A stretch of DNA of 64,000 bases from DASXBJ01 sp036491755. Lineage in GTDB: Bacteria; Chloroflexota; Dormibacteria; Dormibacterales; Dormibacteraceae. Shown one piece after another: positions 56,271 to 64,000 of the stretch. A program made the position numbers and the translations under genes. The stretch covers positions 1 to 64,000 of the forward strand of contig DASXBJ010000074.1 of the NCBI GenBank assembly GCA_036491755.1. The letters run 5' to 3'. The notes beneath the pieces were generated by a model that was given only the letters and a program-made list of their open reading frames with translations, ran no database searches and was not told the DNA's origin. Position 1 is the first letter of the stretch, and every line of letters begins with the position of its first letter.

Positions 56271-57202
56271 CCGCGGCCGGCCCTCTGATCGAGATCAAAG
56301 ACGTCGCGAAGTGGTTCGGCGAGGTCGTGGCGTTGAGCGGAGTCACCGCATCGTTCGGCCCCGGGCTGGCGGCCCTGCTCGGCCCGAACGGCGCCGGCAA
56401 ATCGTCGCTGATCCGCATCATGTGCGGGCTCACGTCCCCTTCGCAGGGGACCGTACGGGTGATCGGCAGGAACCCGCGCACGGACGGTGGTGTACGCAAA
56501 GAGCTCGGGCTCGTGCCGCAGCAAGAGCGCCTTCTGCCCGGCGTAAGCGCCTTGGAATTCGTGGCCATGGCGGCCGCCCTGCAAGGCTTGCCCGATCCAC
56601 GGGGCGCGGCGCGTACAGCGATCCAGACCGTCGAGCTCGATCCGGACGATCGTCGCCACCTGGGCGCCTACTCCAAGGGCATGAGACAGCGGGTCAAGAT
56701 CGCGCAGGCGATCGTTCACGAACCGCGCATCCTCATCCTCGACGAGCCGCTCAACGGACTGGACCCTCGCCAGCGATCGCGCATGGCCCAGCTTTTCATT
56801 CGACTGGGGGCGGAGGGTCGGTGCGTCGTTGTGTCGAGCCACGTGCTCGAAGAGGTCCAGGAGCTGAGCTCGACGGTCCTGGTGCTCGCCGAGGGCAAGC
56901 TCGCCGCGGAGGGTGACTTCCACGCCATCCGCCAGCTCCTCGACGACCGCCCGCACCGGATCAGGCTTCGGTCCATGGACCCTCTGCGGCTCGCATCTGC
57001 GCTGATGGGATCCGGCACGATCTCGGCGGTTCAGACCGCCGGCGAGGACGCGATCGTCATCGACACCTGGTCGGTGACACCGTTTCGCCGCCGGCTCCCC
57101 CGGCTGACGCAGGAGCTTGGCCTCAGCCTCCTCGAGATGTCGCCGCTTGACGATGACCTGGAGAGCGTGTTCCGCTACCTCGTCGCGAGGCGGTCGCCGT
57201 GA
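56267..57202 (+). CDS. ABC transporter ATP-binding protein
   Basis: A 311-residue ABC ATPase, paralogous in layout to the one at 54478. Walker A GPNGAGKSS (39-47), signature variant YSKGMRQRVKIAQAI, Walker B ILILDEPLNGLDP, H-loop VSSHVLEEV. About 80 C-terminal residues form an accessory domain. GTG start in a 4-nt overlap; coupled to the following permease. The two ATPase/permease pairs may form one heteromeric transporter or two related ones. Confidence 0.9.
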   Translation: MTAAGPLIEIKDVAKWFGEVVALSGVTASFGPGLAALLGPNGAGKSSLIRIMCGLTSPSQGTVRVIGRNPRTDGGVRKELGLVPQQERLLPGVSALEFVAMAAALQGLPDPRGAARTAIQTVELDPDDRRHLGAYSKGMRQRVKIAQAIVHEPRILILDEPLNGLDPRQRSRMAQLFIRLGAEGRCVVVSSHVLEEVQELSSTVLVLAEGKLAAEGDFHAIRQLLDDRPHRIRLRSMDPLRLASALMGSGTISAVQTAGEDAIVIDTWSVTPFRRRLPRLTQELGLSLLEMSPLDDDLESVFRYLVARRSP

Positions 57203-57906
57203 TCTCGCTGTACCGGATCATGCTGCGAACGTCGGTAACGCGTGGCCGGGTGCTGGCCTTTCTAGGCGCCGGCGCCCTGCTCGACCTGATCGCGTACACA
57301 ATCCGGGTGAGCGACTACTCCTCACGCGAAATCGATGTGTTCCAGCTGCTCGACGTCGCGGCGCTCGCTCTTTACGTGCCGGTGGTGGCGTTGGTTTTCT
57401 CGACCTCATCGCTGGGCGATCTCGCCCAGGACGGCACGCTCGTCTACGTTTGGCTTCGGCCCGTTGCCCGCCTGAAGGTGGTCGTCGTCGCCCTGGCGGG
57501 GACACTCACGGTCACGCTTCCGCTGACCCTCGGGCCGACATGGCTCGCTGTGCTGCTGGCAGGCGCGAGCGCGACGGCGTTATGGGCGGTGACCGCATCG
57601 GTCGCGCTCGCCAACCTGGCGTATTGCGCAGTTTTCACGGGCTTCGGTCTGCGCGTCCGGCACGCCCTGATCTTCGGGCTGGGCTACGTGATCATCTGGG
57701 AAGCCGGCATCGCCAGCCTGGGCAGAGGGCCGGCCGCCATCTCGATTCGACACTATGCCGAATCACTGTTCGCGCAGATCGGAAACCAGACCGTGCCGGG
57801 TGCTGTCGAGGCCAGCCAATCGTTGTCGGTGATAGTCCTCGTGGCGGTTACGCTGGTCGGCGTCGTGCTCACCACCATCCTGCTCGCGCGCCAGGACGTC
57901 GCCTAG
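57199..57906 (+). CDS. ABC transporter permease
   Basis: 235 residues with six hydrophobic segments and an ABC-2-like topology (ALYVPVVALVFSTSSLGDLAQDGTLVYVWLRPVARLKVVVV around the second TM and coupling helix). GTG start overlaps the preceding ATPase stop as GTGA. It closes the four-gene transporter block. ymdB begins 1 nt after its stop, so it may be read into ymdB. Confidence 0.75.
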   Translation: MISLYRIMLRTSVTRGRVLAFLGAGALLDLIAYTIRVSDYSSREIDVFQLLDVAALALYVPVVALVFSTSSLGDLAQDGTLVYVWLRPVARLKVVVVALAGTLTVTLPLTLGPTWLAVLLAGASATALWAVTASVALANLAYCAVFTGFGLRVRHALIFGLGYVIIWEAGIASLGRGPAAISIRHYAESLFAQIGNQTVPGAVEASQSLSVIVLVAVTLVGVVLTTILLARQDVA

Positions 57907-57907
57907 C

Positions 57908-58699
57908 TTGGCCGACGAATTTCGCATCTTGTTCGTGGCCGACGTCGTGGGGCACCCAGGGCGGGACGCCGTCAAAGCGATTCTCCCGGGCCTGAAGAAA
58001 GAGCTGCGGCCGAACCTGACGATCGTCAACGGAGAGAACGCCGCCGGCGGATTCGGTCTGACGGCAAAGATCGCCGCCGAGCTGCGAGCCGCGGGAGCAG
58101 AGGTGATCACGACCGGCAACCACGTCTTCGCCCAGAAGGAGTTCCTGTCCGAGCTCCCGAACCTGGAACGAGTCCTGAGGCCGGCGAACTACCCGCCGGG
58201 CGCTCCGGGACAGGGCTTCTGCGTCGTGGAGGCGGCGGGCAGACAGGTCCTGGTGATGAACCTGATGGGGCGGATCTTCACCGCGGAAGGGCTGGACGAC
58301 CCGTTCCGGACTGCGGACGCCATCCTGGCCGCCCACCCCGACATCCGCCTAGCCTTCTGCGACATGCACGCCGAGGCGACCTCGGAGAAGAGCGCGATGG
58401 GGTGGTACCTGGACGGGCGAGTCAGCGCCGTGGTGGGCACCCACACGCACGTTCCGACCGCCGACCTACGGGTGTTGCCAGGCGGCACGGCGTTCGTGAC
58501 GGACGTCGGGATGGTCGGCCCGAGGGACAGCTGCATCGGCATGGACAAGGACATCGTCGTCCAGCGCTTCCTGACCGCCGTGCCGGCCCGATTTCAGGTT
58601 GCGTCAGGACCCGTGACTTTTAATTCAGTCTTGATTACCATTAACGGTCCCACTGGCCGAGCAACTTCCATCCAGAGAGTCGATCGCGAACATGTTTGA
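57908..58699 (+). CDS. ymdB: YmdB-family metallophosphoesterase
   Basis: A 263-residue calcineurin-like phosphodiesterase (TIGR00282 type). B. subtilis YmdB hydrolyses 2',3'-cAMP and affects biofilm and motility decisions. The metal ligands are visible in LFVADVVGHPGRDAV, VNGENAAGG, TTGNHVF, DMHAEATSEK and GTHTHVPTADLR. TTG start; no ribosome-binding site is obvious. The rny-ymdB-spoVS grouping is kept from B. subtilis apart from the ABC block in between. Confidence 0.9.
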   Translation: MADEFRILFVADVVGHPGRDAVKAILPGLKKELRPNLTIVNGENAAGGFGLTAKIAAELRAAGAEVITTGNHVFAQKEFLSELPNLERVLRPANYPPGAPGQGFCVVEAAGRQVLVMNLMGRIFTAEGLDDPFRTADAILAAHPDIRLAFCDMHAEATSEKSAMGWYLDGRVSAVVGTHTHVPTADLRVLPGGTAFVTDVGMVGPRDSCIGMDKDIVVQRFLTAVPARFQVASGPVTFNSVLITINGPTGRATSIQRVDREHV

Positions 58700-58712
58700 A
58701 GGGGTTCCAGCA

Positions 58713-58994
58713 ATGACAGCCGAGCGCGCTCCAGTAGAGGTGCTTAAAGTTTCGGCCACGTCCAAGCCGGTCGCCGTGGCGGGGGCCATCGCCGGGGTCA
58801 TCCGCAGCAAGGGCCGCGTCGAGGTACAGGCCATTGGCGCGGGTGCGATCAACCAGGCAGTCAAGGCGATCGCCATCTCGCGCGGCTACGTTGCCCCGGG
58901 CGGCCTTGACCTGGTCTGCATTCCGGCATTCATCGACATCTCGATCGACGGCGAAGAGCGCACGGGAATCAGGTTGCTGGTGGAGAGCCGCTGA
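58713..58994 (+). CDS. spoVS: Stage V sporulation protein S
   Basis: A 93-residue Alba-like protein. The family sequence is clear: EVLKVSATSKPVAVAGAIAGVIR, then VEVQAIGAGAINQAVKAIAISRGY and IPAFIDISIDGEERTGIRLLVE. SpoVS is required late in Bacillus sporulation but also occurs in non-spore-formers, so it does not prove sporulation. ATG 58713 fits the family; an in-frame ATG at 58692 would add 7 residues. The stop overlaps miaB as CTGA. Confidence 0.94.
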   Translation: MTAERAPVEVLKVSATSKPVAVAGAIAGVIRSKGRVEVQAIGAGAINQAVKAIAISRGYVAPGGLDLVCIPAFIDISIDGEERTGIRLLVESR

Positions 58995-60277
58995 CGAAAG
59001 GTTCCCCTCGGGCGCGGTCGTTCAGCATCTGGACGATTGGGTGTCAGATGAGCACCGCCGACTCCGAGAGCCTGGCGCGACGCCTGCTCGCGGCGGGCTA
59101 TGTCGAAGATTCGCTGGAGCGAGCCGACGTCGCGATCCTCAACACGTGCGTGGTGCGCCAGGCCTCAGAGGACCGCGTGTACTCCAAGCTCCATGAGCTG
59201 AAGGGGTGGAAGACGCCAGAGCGAACGATTGCGGTCACGGGGTGCATCGTCGCCAAGGAAGGCGATAACCTGCGCCAGAGGTTCCCGCACGTGGACGCGA
59301 TCGTGCCGATCGGCGAATACGAGGACTTTGTCGCCGGCCTGGAAGCTCGGTACGACTACTCGCAGGGCGAGGCGCTGCCGGCGGCTGGTCGCACTGGAAT
59401 CAGCCATTTCGTGAGGGTCATCCAGGGCTGCGACCACAACTGCACGTTCTGCATCGTGCCGCGTGTCCGAGGCCGCGAGCGGCATCTGCCCCTGGATGCC
59501 GTCGTGAGCGAGTGCCGCGAGGCGGTCGCGGCGGGCGCCAGGGAGATCGTCCTGCTCGGGCAGAACGTCGACGACTATCGGGATCCGGACGGCGCCGGTG
59601 GCCTGGCCGCGCTCGTCCGCGCGGTGGAGGGGATTCCGGGTTTGCGGCGCTTGCGATTCATGACGTCGCATCCGCAAGACCTGGAGCCTGGGCTCCTCGA
59701 GGTGATGGCCGCGAGTGACGTCGTCTGCCGCGAGCTGCAGCTGCCGATCCAATCGGGCGACGACGCCATCCTCAAGCGGATGGCGCGCGGATACCAGACG
59801 CGGCACTACCGCGCCATCGTCGAGCAGGCGCGGCGCCTCATGCCGGACATCGGGCTGGTCACCGACGTGATCGTGGGATTCCCAGGCGAGTCGGACGCCG
59901 CATTCCTGAACACGAGGACCCTGCTCGAGGAGCTCCAGTTCGAGGTGGTGCACCTGGCGATGTACTCGCCCCGGCCGGGCACCTACTCGGCCGACCGGAT
60001 GGTCGACGACGTGCCTCACGCCGAGAAGCTGCGCCGGCTGAACGACCTGCTCGCGCTGCAGCGCCAGATCGCGGCTCGCAAGACGGCCCGGTGGATCGGA
60101 CGTGACGTCGAAGTTCTCATCGAAGGGCGCGACGAGCTGAACCGGCCGTATGGACGGATCAGACAGGGCAAGCGTGCGATCGTGCTTCGCGGCGGGGAGA
60201 TCGCCGCGGGCGAGGTGCTCAACGTCAGGGTCCTGCAGGCGACCGCAGGCCAGCTCATCGGTCTGCCGGCGGCATGA
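58991..60277 (+). CDS. miaB: tRNA-2-methylthio-N6-dimethylallyladenosine synthase MiaB, probable CTG start
   Basis: About 428 residues from CTG 58991. The N-terminal Fe-S domain needs three cysteines, here C18 (TIGCQM), C53 (NTCVV) and C85 (TGCIV). The radical-SAM motif is C147/C151/C154 (GCDHNCTFC). A C-terminal TRAM domain ends the protein. C18 lies upstream of the first canonical start (ATG 59048). CTG 58991 overlaps the spoVS stop as CTGA, with GGAGAG just upstream, and no other start exists in frame. It adds the 2-methylthio group to A37 of tRNAs. ATGA overlap with mutS. Confidence 0.93.
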   Translation: MTKGSPRARSFSIWTIGCQMSTADSESLARRLLAAGYVEDSLERADVAILNTCVVRQASEDRVYSKLHELKGWKTPERTIAVTGCIVAKEGDNLRQRFPHVDAIVPIGEYEDFVAGLEARYDYSQGEALPAAGRTGISHFVRVIQGCDHNCTFCIVPRVRGRERHLPLDAVVSECREAVAAGAREIVLLGQNVDDYRDPDGAGGLAALVRAVEGIPGLRRLRFMTSHPQDLEPGLLEVMAASDVVCRELQLPIQSGDDAILKRMARGYQTRHYRAIVEQARRLMPDIGLVTDVIVGFPGESDAAFLNTRTLLEELQFEVVHLAMYSPRPGTYSADRMVDDVPHAEKLRRLNDLLALQRQIAARKTARWIGRDVEVLIEGRDELNRPYGRIRQGKRAIVLRGGEIAAGEVLNVRVLQATAGQLIGLPAA

Positions 60278-62766
60278 CCGAGCGGATGCCTCCTCCCGCG
60301 ACCCCGGCCATGCGGCAGTACCGGGAGGCGAGGGAGCAGCATCCCGAAGGGATCCTGCTCTTCCGGATGGGCGACTTCTACGAGATCTTCTTCGAGGACG
60401 CGGTGGTCGCCGCGCCCGTAATGGGCGTGACGCTGACCTCGCGCCCGATGGGCAAGACGGGCCGAGCGCCGATGTGCGGAGTGCCCCATCACGCCTGGCA
60501 GCTGTACGTTGGGCGGCTGCTGCGCGGCGGGCACAAGGTCGTGATCTGTGACCAGGTCGAGGCCGCCTCAAAAAACAAGATCGTCAAGCGGGACGTGACT
60601 CGCGTCTTGACGCCTGGAACGGTGGTCGAGGACGCCTACCTGGATCCGGCGCGCCCCAACTACCTGGTGGCGGCCTGGACCAAGGGCGCCGAGTCCGGGC
60701 TCGCCGCATGTGAAGTCTCGACTGGTGAATTGTTGTTGTGCCAGCTGCCACGCGAGCGGCTGGAGTCCGAGCTGGAGCGTCTGGCCCCGGCGGAGCTGCT
60801 GACCCCGCCCGAGACCGAGGAATATCGATTTGACCCTGCCCGGGGCCAGCAGCGTCTTCGCGATGTCCTGGGGATCGCATTCCCGGCTTCGGTGGGCGCC
60901 GCCGGCGCACCGCTCGCCGTTGGCGCCGCGGGCGTCGTCCTCGACTACCTGAAGCAGAACCAGAACCCGCTTTCGGCCGGCTCGTTCACCGTGCGCACCT
61001 ACTCGCCGGACGCCACCATGCCGCTGGACGCGGCGACCGTCAGAAACCTCGAGCTGCCCTCGCTGGTTGGCCTGCTGGACCGGACGCGCACCGCGATTGG
61101 GGCCCGGCAGCTTCGTGCGTGGCTGGGCGCCCCGATGCGCGACGCTGAGTCGATCGAGCTCCGGCTTGGCGCGGTGTCCGAGCTCGTCTCGACGCCCGTT
61201 CTGCGGGATCAGCTGGAAGCTGTTCTCAAGCCTGTCGGCGACCTCGAGCGGCTGGTGGCCCGAGCGGCTCAAGGCCATGCGTCACCGCGTGAGCTGGTGG
61301 CCCTGCGTCACTCGCTGGAAGCGATTCCGGCCGTCCTGCAAACCCTTGCGTCATGCCAGGCGCTCGTTGTGAAGCAGCTGACCGCGTCGGTCAGCCCCGA
61401 GCCCGAGCTCGCGGGCCGCCTGGCGCGGGCGCTCGTCGAAGATCCGCCTGCCACCACGCGCGCCGGAGGCGCAATCAGATCCGGCTACGATGCGGACCTC
61501 GACGGCATCACCGAGGCGTCGCGCGGCGCGCGCGAATGGATCTCCAGGCTCGAGGCTGTCGAACGGCGCCGGACCGGCATTCGCTCGCTGAAGGTGGGTT
61601 TCAACAAAGTCTTCGGCTACTACATCGAGGTCAGCCATGCGAACACGGCTTCGCTGCCCGAGGACTACATCCGCAAGCAGACCCTGACCGGCGCCGAGCG
61701 ATACCTCACACCCGAGCTCAAGGAGAAGGAGGCGATCGTCCTCACCGCCCAGGAAAGGATGGCCGCTCGCGAGCTCGAGATACTGCAATCGCTCGCGGTG
61801 GCCGTGGCAGCGTCGGCGTCCACCCTTCGCGCCACCGCCCAGGCGGTGGGTACGGCGGACGCGCTGCTCAGCCTCGCGGTCGCCGCGGCCCACCACGGCT
61901 GGCGAAGGCCAGAGGTGAACGCGGGTCTGCGGCTGAGCATCACCGGGGGCCGCCACCCGCTGGTGGAGCTGGGGCTGCCGGCAGGGGTGTTCGTCGCCAA
62001 CGACCTCGACCTGGACCCAGAGGGCGAGCAGGTGATCATCCTCACCGGCCCGAACATGGCCGGCAAGTCGACCTATCTGCGCCAGGCCGCCGTCATCGTG
62101 CTCCTGGCCCAATGCGGGAGCTTCGTGCCCGCGGAGCGCGCCGTGGTTGGGCTGGTCGACCGCATTTTCACCCGCGTCGGGGCGCACGACGACATCGGGG
62201 CGGGCATGTCGACGTTCATGGTGGAGATGACGGAGACCGCCTACATCCTCAACCACGCGACGCGAGCCTCGCTGGTGATACTCGACGAGGTGGGGAGGGG
62301 CACCTCGACCTACGACGGCGTCTCGATCGCCCAGGCGGTGGTCGAGCATATCCACGACTCGCCGAAGCTTGGGTGCCGCACCCTGTTCGCAACGCACTAC
62401 CACGAGCTGACCGCCCTGGCCGAAACGCTCGCCAGGGTGCGCAACCAGCGAGTGGAGGTCCTCGAGGAAGGTGACACGGTGCGATTCCTGCACCGCGTGG
62501 TCCCCGGAGGCGCGGACCGCTCGTACGGGATCCATGTCGCCGCGCTCGCTGGCCTCCCGTCGAGCCTCATCGCCCGCGCCAAGCAGGTGCTGGGTGAGCT
62601 CGAGCGTCAACGTCCTCTCGAGCCCCCCGAGCTGCAGCTCGGCCTGCCGCTGGAAGTCGTGCCCGATGCTCTGCGCAGAGAGCTGGAGGAGATCGATCCG
62701 GAATCGCTCAGCCCTCTCGAGGCGTTGCAGAAGCTCTACTGGCTGCGGGCGAAGCTGGGCACGTGA
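60274..62766 (+). CDS. mutS: DNA mismatch repair protein MutS
   Basis: An 830-residue mismatch sensor. The mismatch-wedge motif is GDFYEIF (F35-Y36-E37). Connector, core and clamp domains follow. The ATPase has Walker A GPNMAGKST near 591-599, SFVPAERAVVGLVDRIFTRVGA and Walker B LVILDEVGRGTSTYDG. The C-terminal helix-turn-helix dimerisation region is present. ATG start overlaps miaB; stop overlaps mutL as GTGA. Confidence 0.97.
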   Translation: MTERMPPPATPAMRQYREAREQHPEGILLFRMGDFYEIFFEDAVVAAPVMGVTLTSRPMGKTGRAPMCGVPHHAWQLYVGRLLRGGHKVVICDQVEAASKNKIVKRDVTRVLTPGTVVEDAYLDPARPNYLVAAWTKGAESGLAACEVSTGELLLCQLPRERLESELERLAPAELLTPPETEEYRFDPARGQQRLRDVLGIAFPASVGAAGAPLAVGAAGVVLDYLKQNQNPLSAGSFTVRTYSPDATMPLDAATVRNLELPSLVGLLDRTRTAIGARQLRAWLGAPMRDAESIELRLGAVSELVSTPVLRDQLEAVLKPVGDLERLVARAAQGHASPRELVALRHSLEAIPAVLQTLASCQALVVKQLTASVSPEPELAGRLARALVEDPPATTRAGGAIRSGYDADLDGITEASRGAREWISRLEAVERRRTGIRSLKVGFNKVFGYYIEVSHANTASLPEDYIRKQTLTGAERYLTPELKEKEAIVLTAQERMAARELEILQSLAVAVAASASTLRATAQAVGTADALLSLAVAAAHHGWRRPEVNAGLRLSITGGRHPLVELGLPAGVFVANDLDLDPEGEQVIILTGPNMAGKSTYLRQAAVIVLLAQCGSFVPAERAVVGLVDRIFTRVGAHDDIGAGMSTFMVEMTETAYILNHATRASLVILDEVGRGTSTYDGVSIAQAVVEHIHDSPKLGCRTLFATHYHELTALAETLARVRNQRVEVLEEGDTVRFLHRVVPGGADRSYGIHVAALAGLPSSLIARAKQVLGELERQRPLEPPELQLGLPLEVVPDALRRELEEIDPESLSPLEALQKLYWLRAKLGT

Positions 62767-64000
62767 CGGGTTCCATCCTGCTGCTTGCGCCAGAGGTGGC
62801 GGACGCGATCGCCGCCGGCGAGGTGATCGAGCGCCCGGCGTCAGTCGTTAAGGAGCTCGTCGAGAACGCGCTCGATGCGGGGGCCCGGCGGGTGACGATC
62901 GACGTGCGAGGCGCGGGCAAGACATCCATCCGCGTCAGCGACGACGGCTCAGGCATACCGGCGGGCGAGCTGCTCGTCGCGTTTGTCCGTCACTCGACCA
63001 GCAAGCTCTCCAGGCTTGCCGACCTGGCGGCGATTCAGAGCTTCGGGTTCCGCGGGGAGGCTCTGGCCAGCATCGCGGCCGTCGCGGATGTCGAGTGCGT
63101 GAGCGGAGGTGCGCTGATTCGCATCAGGTCCGGTGAGCTGGTCGAGCAGGCTGCGGCTCCACTTCTGCCCGGAGTTGCGATCGAGGTCCGAGATCTCTTT
63201 GGCAACGTGCCCGCGCGGCTCAAGTTCCTGAAGAGTGACGCCACCGAGATGGCGGCCATCAAGGAGGTGGTCGGCGCTTTCGCGGTGCTCCATCCGCACG
63301 TTCGCTTCCACCTCACGATTGAGAGCCGTGCCGCTGTGAGCAGCAGTGGCGACGGCGATCGCAGGCGCGCGATCAGCGCCGTATTCGGCGCGCCGGTGGC
63401 CGCCGAGGTGCTGGAGATCGTCGGCATGCCTCTGGTGGCGGGTATGGTGAGCCAGCCCCGGCTGAGCCGCGGGAGCCGGGACGGGATGGTGCTCGCGGTC
63501 AACGGGCGCCCGATCAGCGCCCGGTCGCTCGTCTATGCGCTCGAAGAGTGCTACCAGGGCCGCCTCGAGCGCGGTCGCCACCCGGTGGCGGTCCTCGACA
63601 TCGGCATCGATCCCGAGCTCGTGGACGTGAACGTGCACCCCGCCAAGAAAGAGGTTCGATTTCGCGACGAGGGCGCGGTCTTCGGCGCGCTGCAGCGAGC
63701 CGTTCGCGCAGCCCTGGATGGCAGCGAGCCGTTTCGTTACCACGCGGTGGCGGCCGAGGATACGGTCGCGGGACCCACGATTGGCCCCCAGCTGACCCTT
63801 CATCACGCGGCGGCGACACTGGCGGCGGCCGAGCCAAACGGCCACGCCACCGGCGCCGCTGTGCTGCGGCCGATCGGCCAGGTCGGTCCCGGATACCTGG
63901 TGGCGGAGGGGCCGCATGGGCTCGTGCTCGTGGATCAGCATGCCGCGCACGAGCGCGTGCTCTACAACCGGTTCCTGGAACGCATGCGCACGGGCAGAGG
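62763..64000 (+). CDS. mutL: DNA mismatch repair protein MutL (3' end outside window)
   Basis: The first 412 residues of MutL, open to the window end. GHKL ATPase motifs: IAAGEVIERPASVVKELVENALDAGA, SDDGSGIPAGEL, RHSTSKL and FGFRGEALASIAAV. The transducer domain contains NGRPISARSL and DVNVHPAKKEVRF. A short linker then leads into the C-terminal dimerisation domain (QVGPGYLVAEGPHGLVLVDQHAAHERVLY). DQHAAHERVLY is the endonuclease-type MutL motif, and the full metal site would lie beyond the edge. GTG start in a 4-nt overlap with mutS. Confidence 0.95.
   Translation, partial: MTGSILLLAPEVADAIAAGEVIERPASVVKELVENALDAGARRVTIDVRGAGKTSIRVSDDGSGIPAGELLVAFVRHSTSKLSRLADLAAIQSFGFRGEALASIAAVADVECVSGGALIRIRSGELVEQAAAPLLPGVAIEVRDLFGNVPARLKFLKSDATEMAAIKEVVGAFAVLHPHVRFHLTIESRAAVSSSGDGDRRRAISAVFGAPVAAEVLEIVGMPLVAGMVSQPRLSRGSRDGMVLAVNGRPISARSLVYALEECYQGRLERGRHPVAVLDIGIDPELVDVNVHPAKKEVRFRDEGAVFGALQRAVRAALDGSEPFRYHAVAAEDTVAGPTIGPQLTLHHAAATLAAAEPNGHATGAAVLRPIGQVGPGYLVAEGPHGLVLVDQHAAHERVLYNRFLERMRTGR

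Noticed and set aside
58686..58702. Possible LexA box CGAACATGTTTGA before spoVS
   Set aside because: The right half lacks the GTTC at the required spacing; the core is only an AACATGTT palindrome. It also lies inside the ymdB coding end.
58713..58994. spoVS taken as proof of a spore-former
   Set aside because: SpoVS homologues are found in many non-sporulating bacteria; no other sporulation-specific gene is present here.

Overview
The window is 64 kb of gene-dense, GC-rich bacterial chromosome and looks like a core region rather than a genomic island. I see no tRNA or rRNA gene, insertion sequence, prophage or CRISPR array. About 62 protein genes can be supported, nearly all on the + strand. 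Gene order and content point to a Terrabacteria lineage: RNase Y, RNase J, YmdB, SpoVS, a DnaQ-DinG fusion, and a recA promoter carrying a Gram-positive/actinobacterial type LexA box. The order rimP-nusA-ylxR-infB-rbfA-(nrnA)-truB-ribF-...-rpsO-pnp, then asd-dapA-(rnj)-ftsK-pgsA-cinA-recA-...-rny-ymdB-spoVS-miaB-mutS-mutL, closely follows Bacillus subtilis. With this GC content, a Chloroflexota- or Dormibacterota-like soil organism is a reasonable guess, but no rRNA is present to confirm it.

Layout. 1-9.2 kb: end of cmk, plsC, a reverse-strand AAA+ ATPase, dinG, rsmI, metG, tatD, rsmA. 9.2-14.1 kb: an MFS transporter, reverse DedA, thrS without a TGS domain, and a reverse secreted beta-propeller-like lipoprotein. 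14.1-19.5 kb: infC-rpmI-rplT-trmH-pheS-pheT behind a leader with an attenuator-like terminator. 19.5-27.1 kb: cvpA, tyrS, yebC, ruvCAB, a DUF2905 protein, secD, secF. 27.1-41.9 kb: the nusA/infB translation operon, containing a lipid-metabolism block (GlpB-like, alkylglycerone-phosphate-synthase-like, lipid kinase) and a gamma-glutamyltransferase, then rpsO and pnp. 41.9-47.5 kb: dapB, asd, dapA, a type 4 uracil-DNA glycosylase, rnj and two small zinc-ribbon proteins. 47.6-52.8 kb: ftsK, a pgsA-cinA gene fusion, recA, recX. 52.9-64 kb: rny, a four-gene ABC transporter block, ymdB, spoVS, miaB, mutS and the start of mutL.

The most interesting signal is at start codons. Eight genes (tatD, infC, trmH, nrnA, ribF, dgk, dapA, miaB) have conserved N-termini, some with essential catalytic or Fe-S residues, that can be reached only from ATC, ATA or CTG codons. 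Most of these codons have a Shine-Dalgarno-like sequence just upstream. Five sit exactly in 4-nt stop/start overlaps (ATAG twice, CTGA three times). A ninth gene (udg) also has no canonical start. This suggests that termination-reinitiation in this lineage commonly uses near-cognate start codons.

A second recurring signal is a TANNNT -10 box 6-10 nt before a GTG or ATG start with no Shine-Dalgarno sequence, consistent with frequent leaderless transcripts. Intergenic spaces are short. The longest is the rpsO-pnp gap of about 210 bp, which appears to encode a structured leader.
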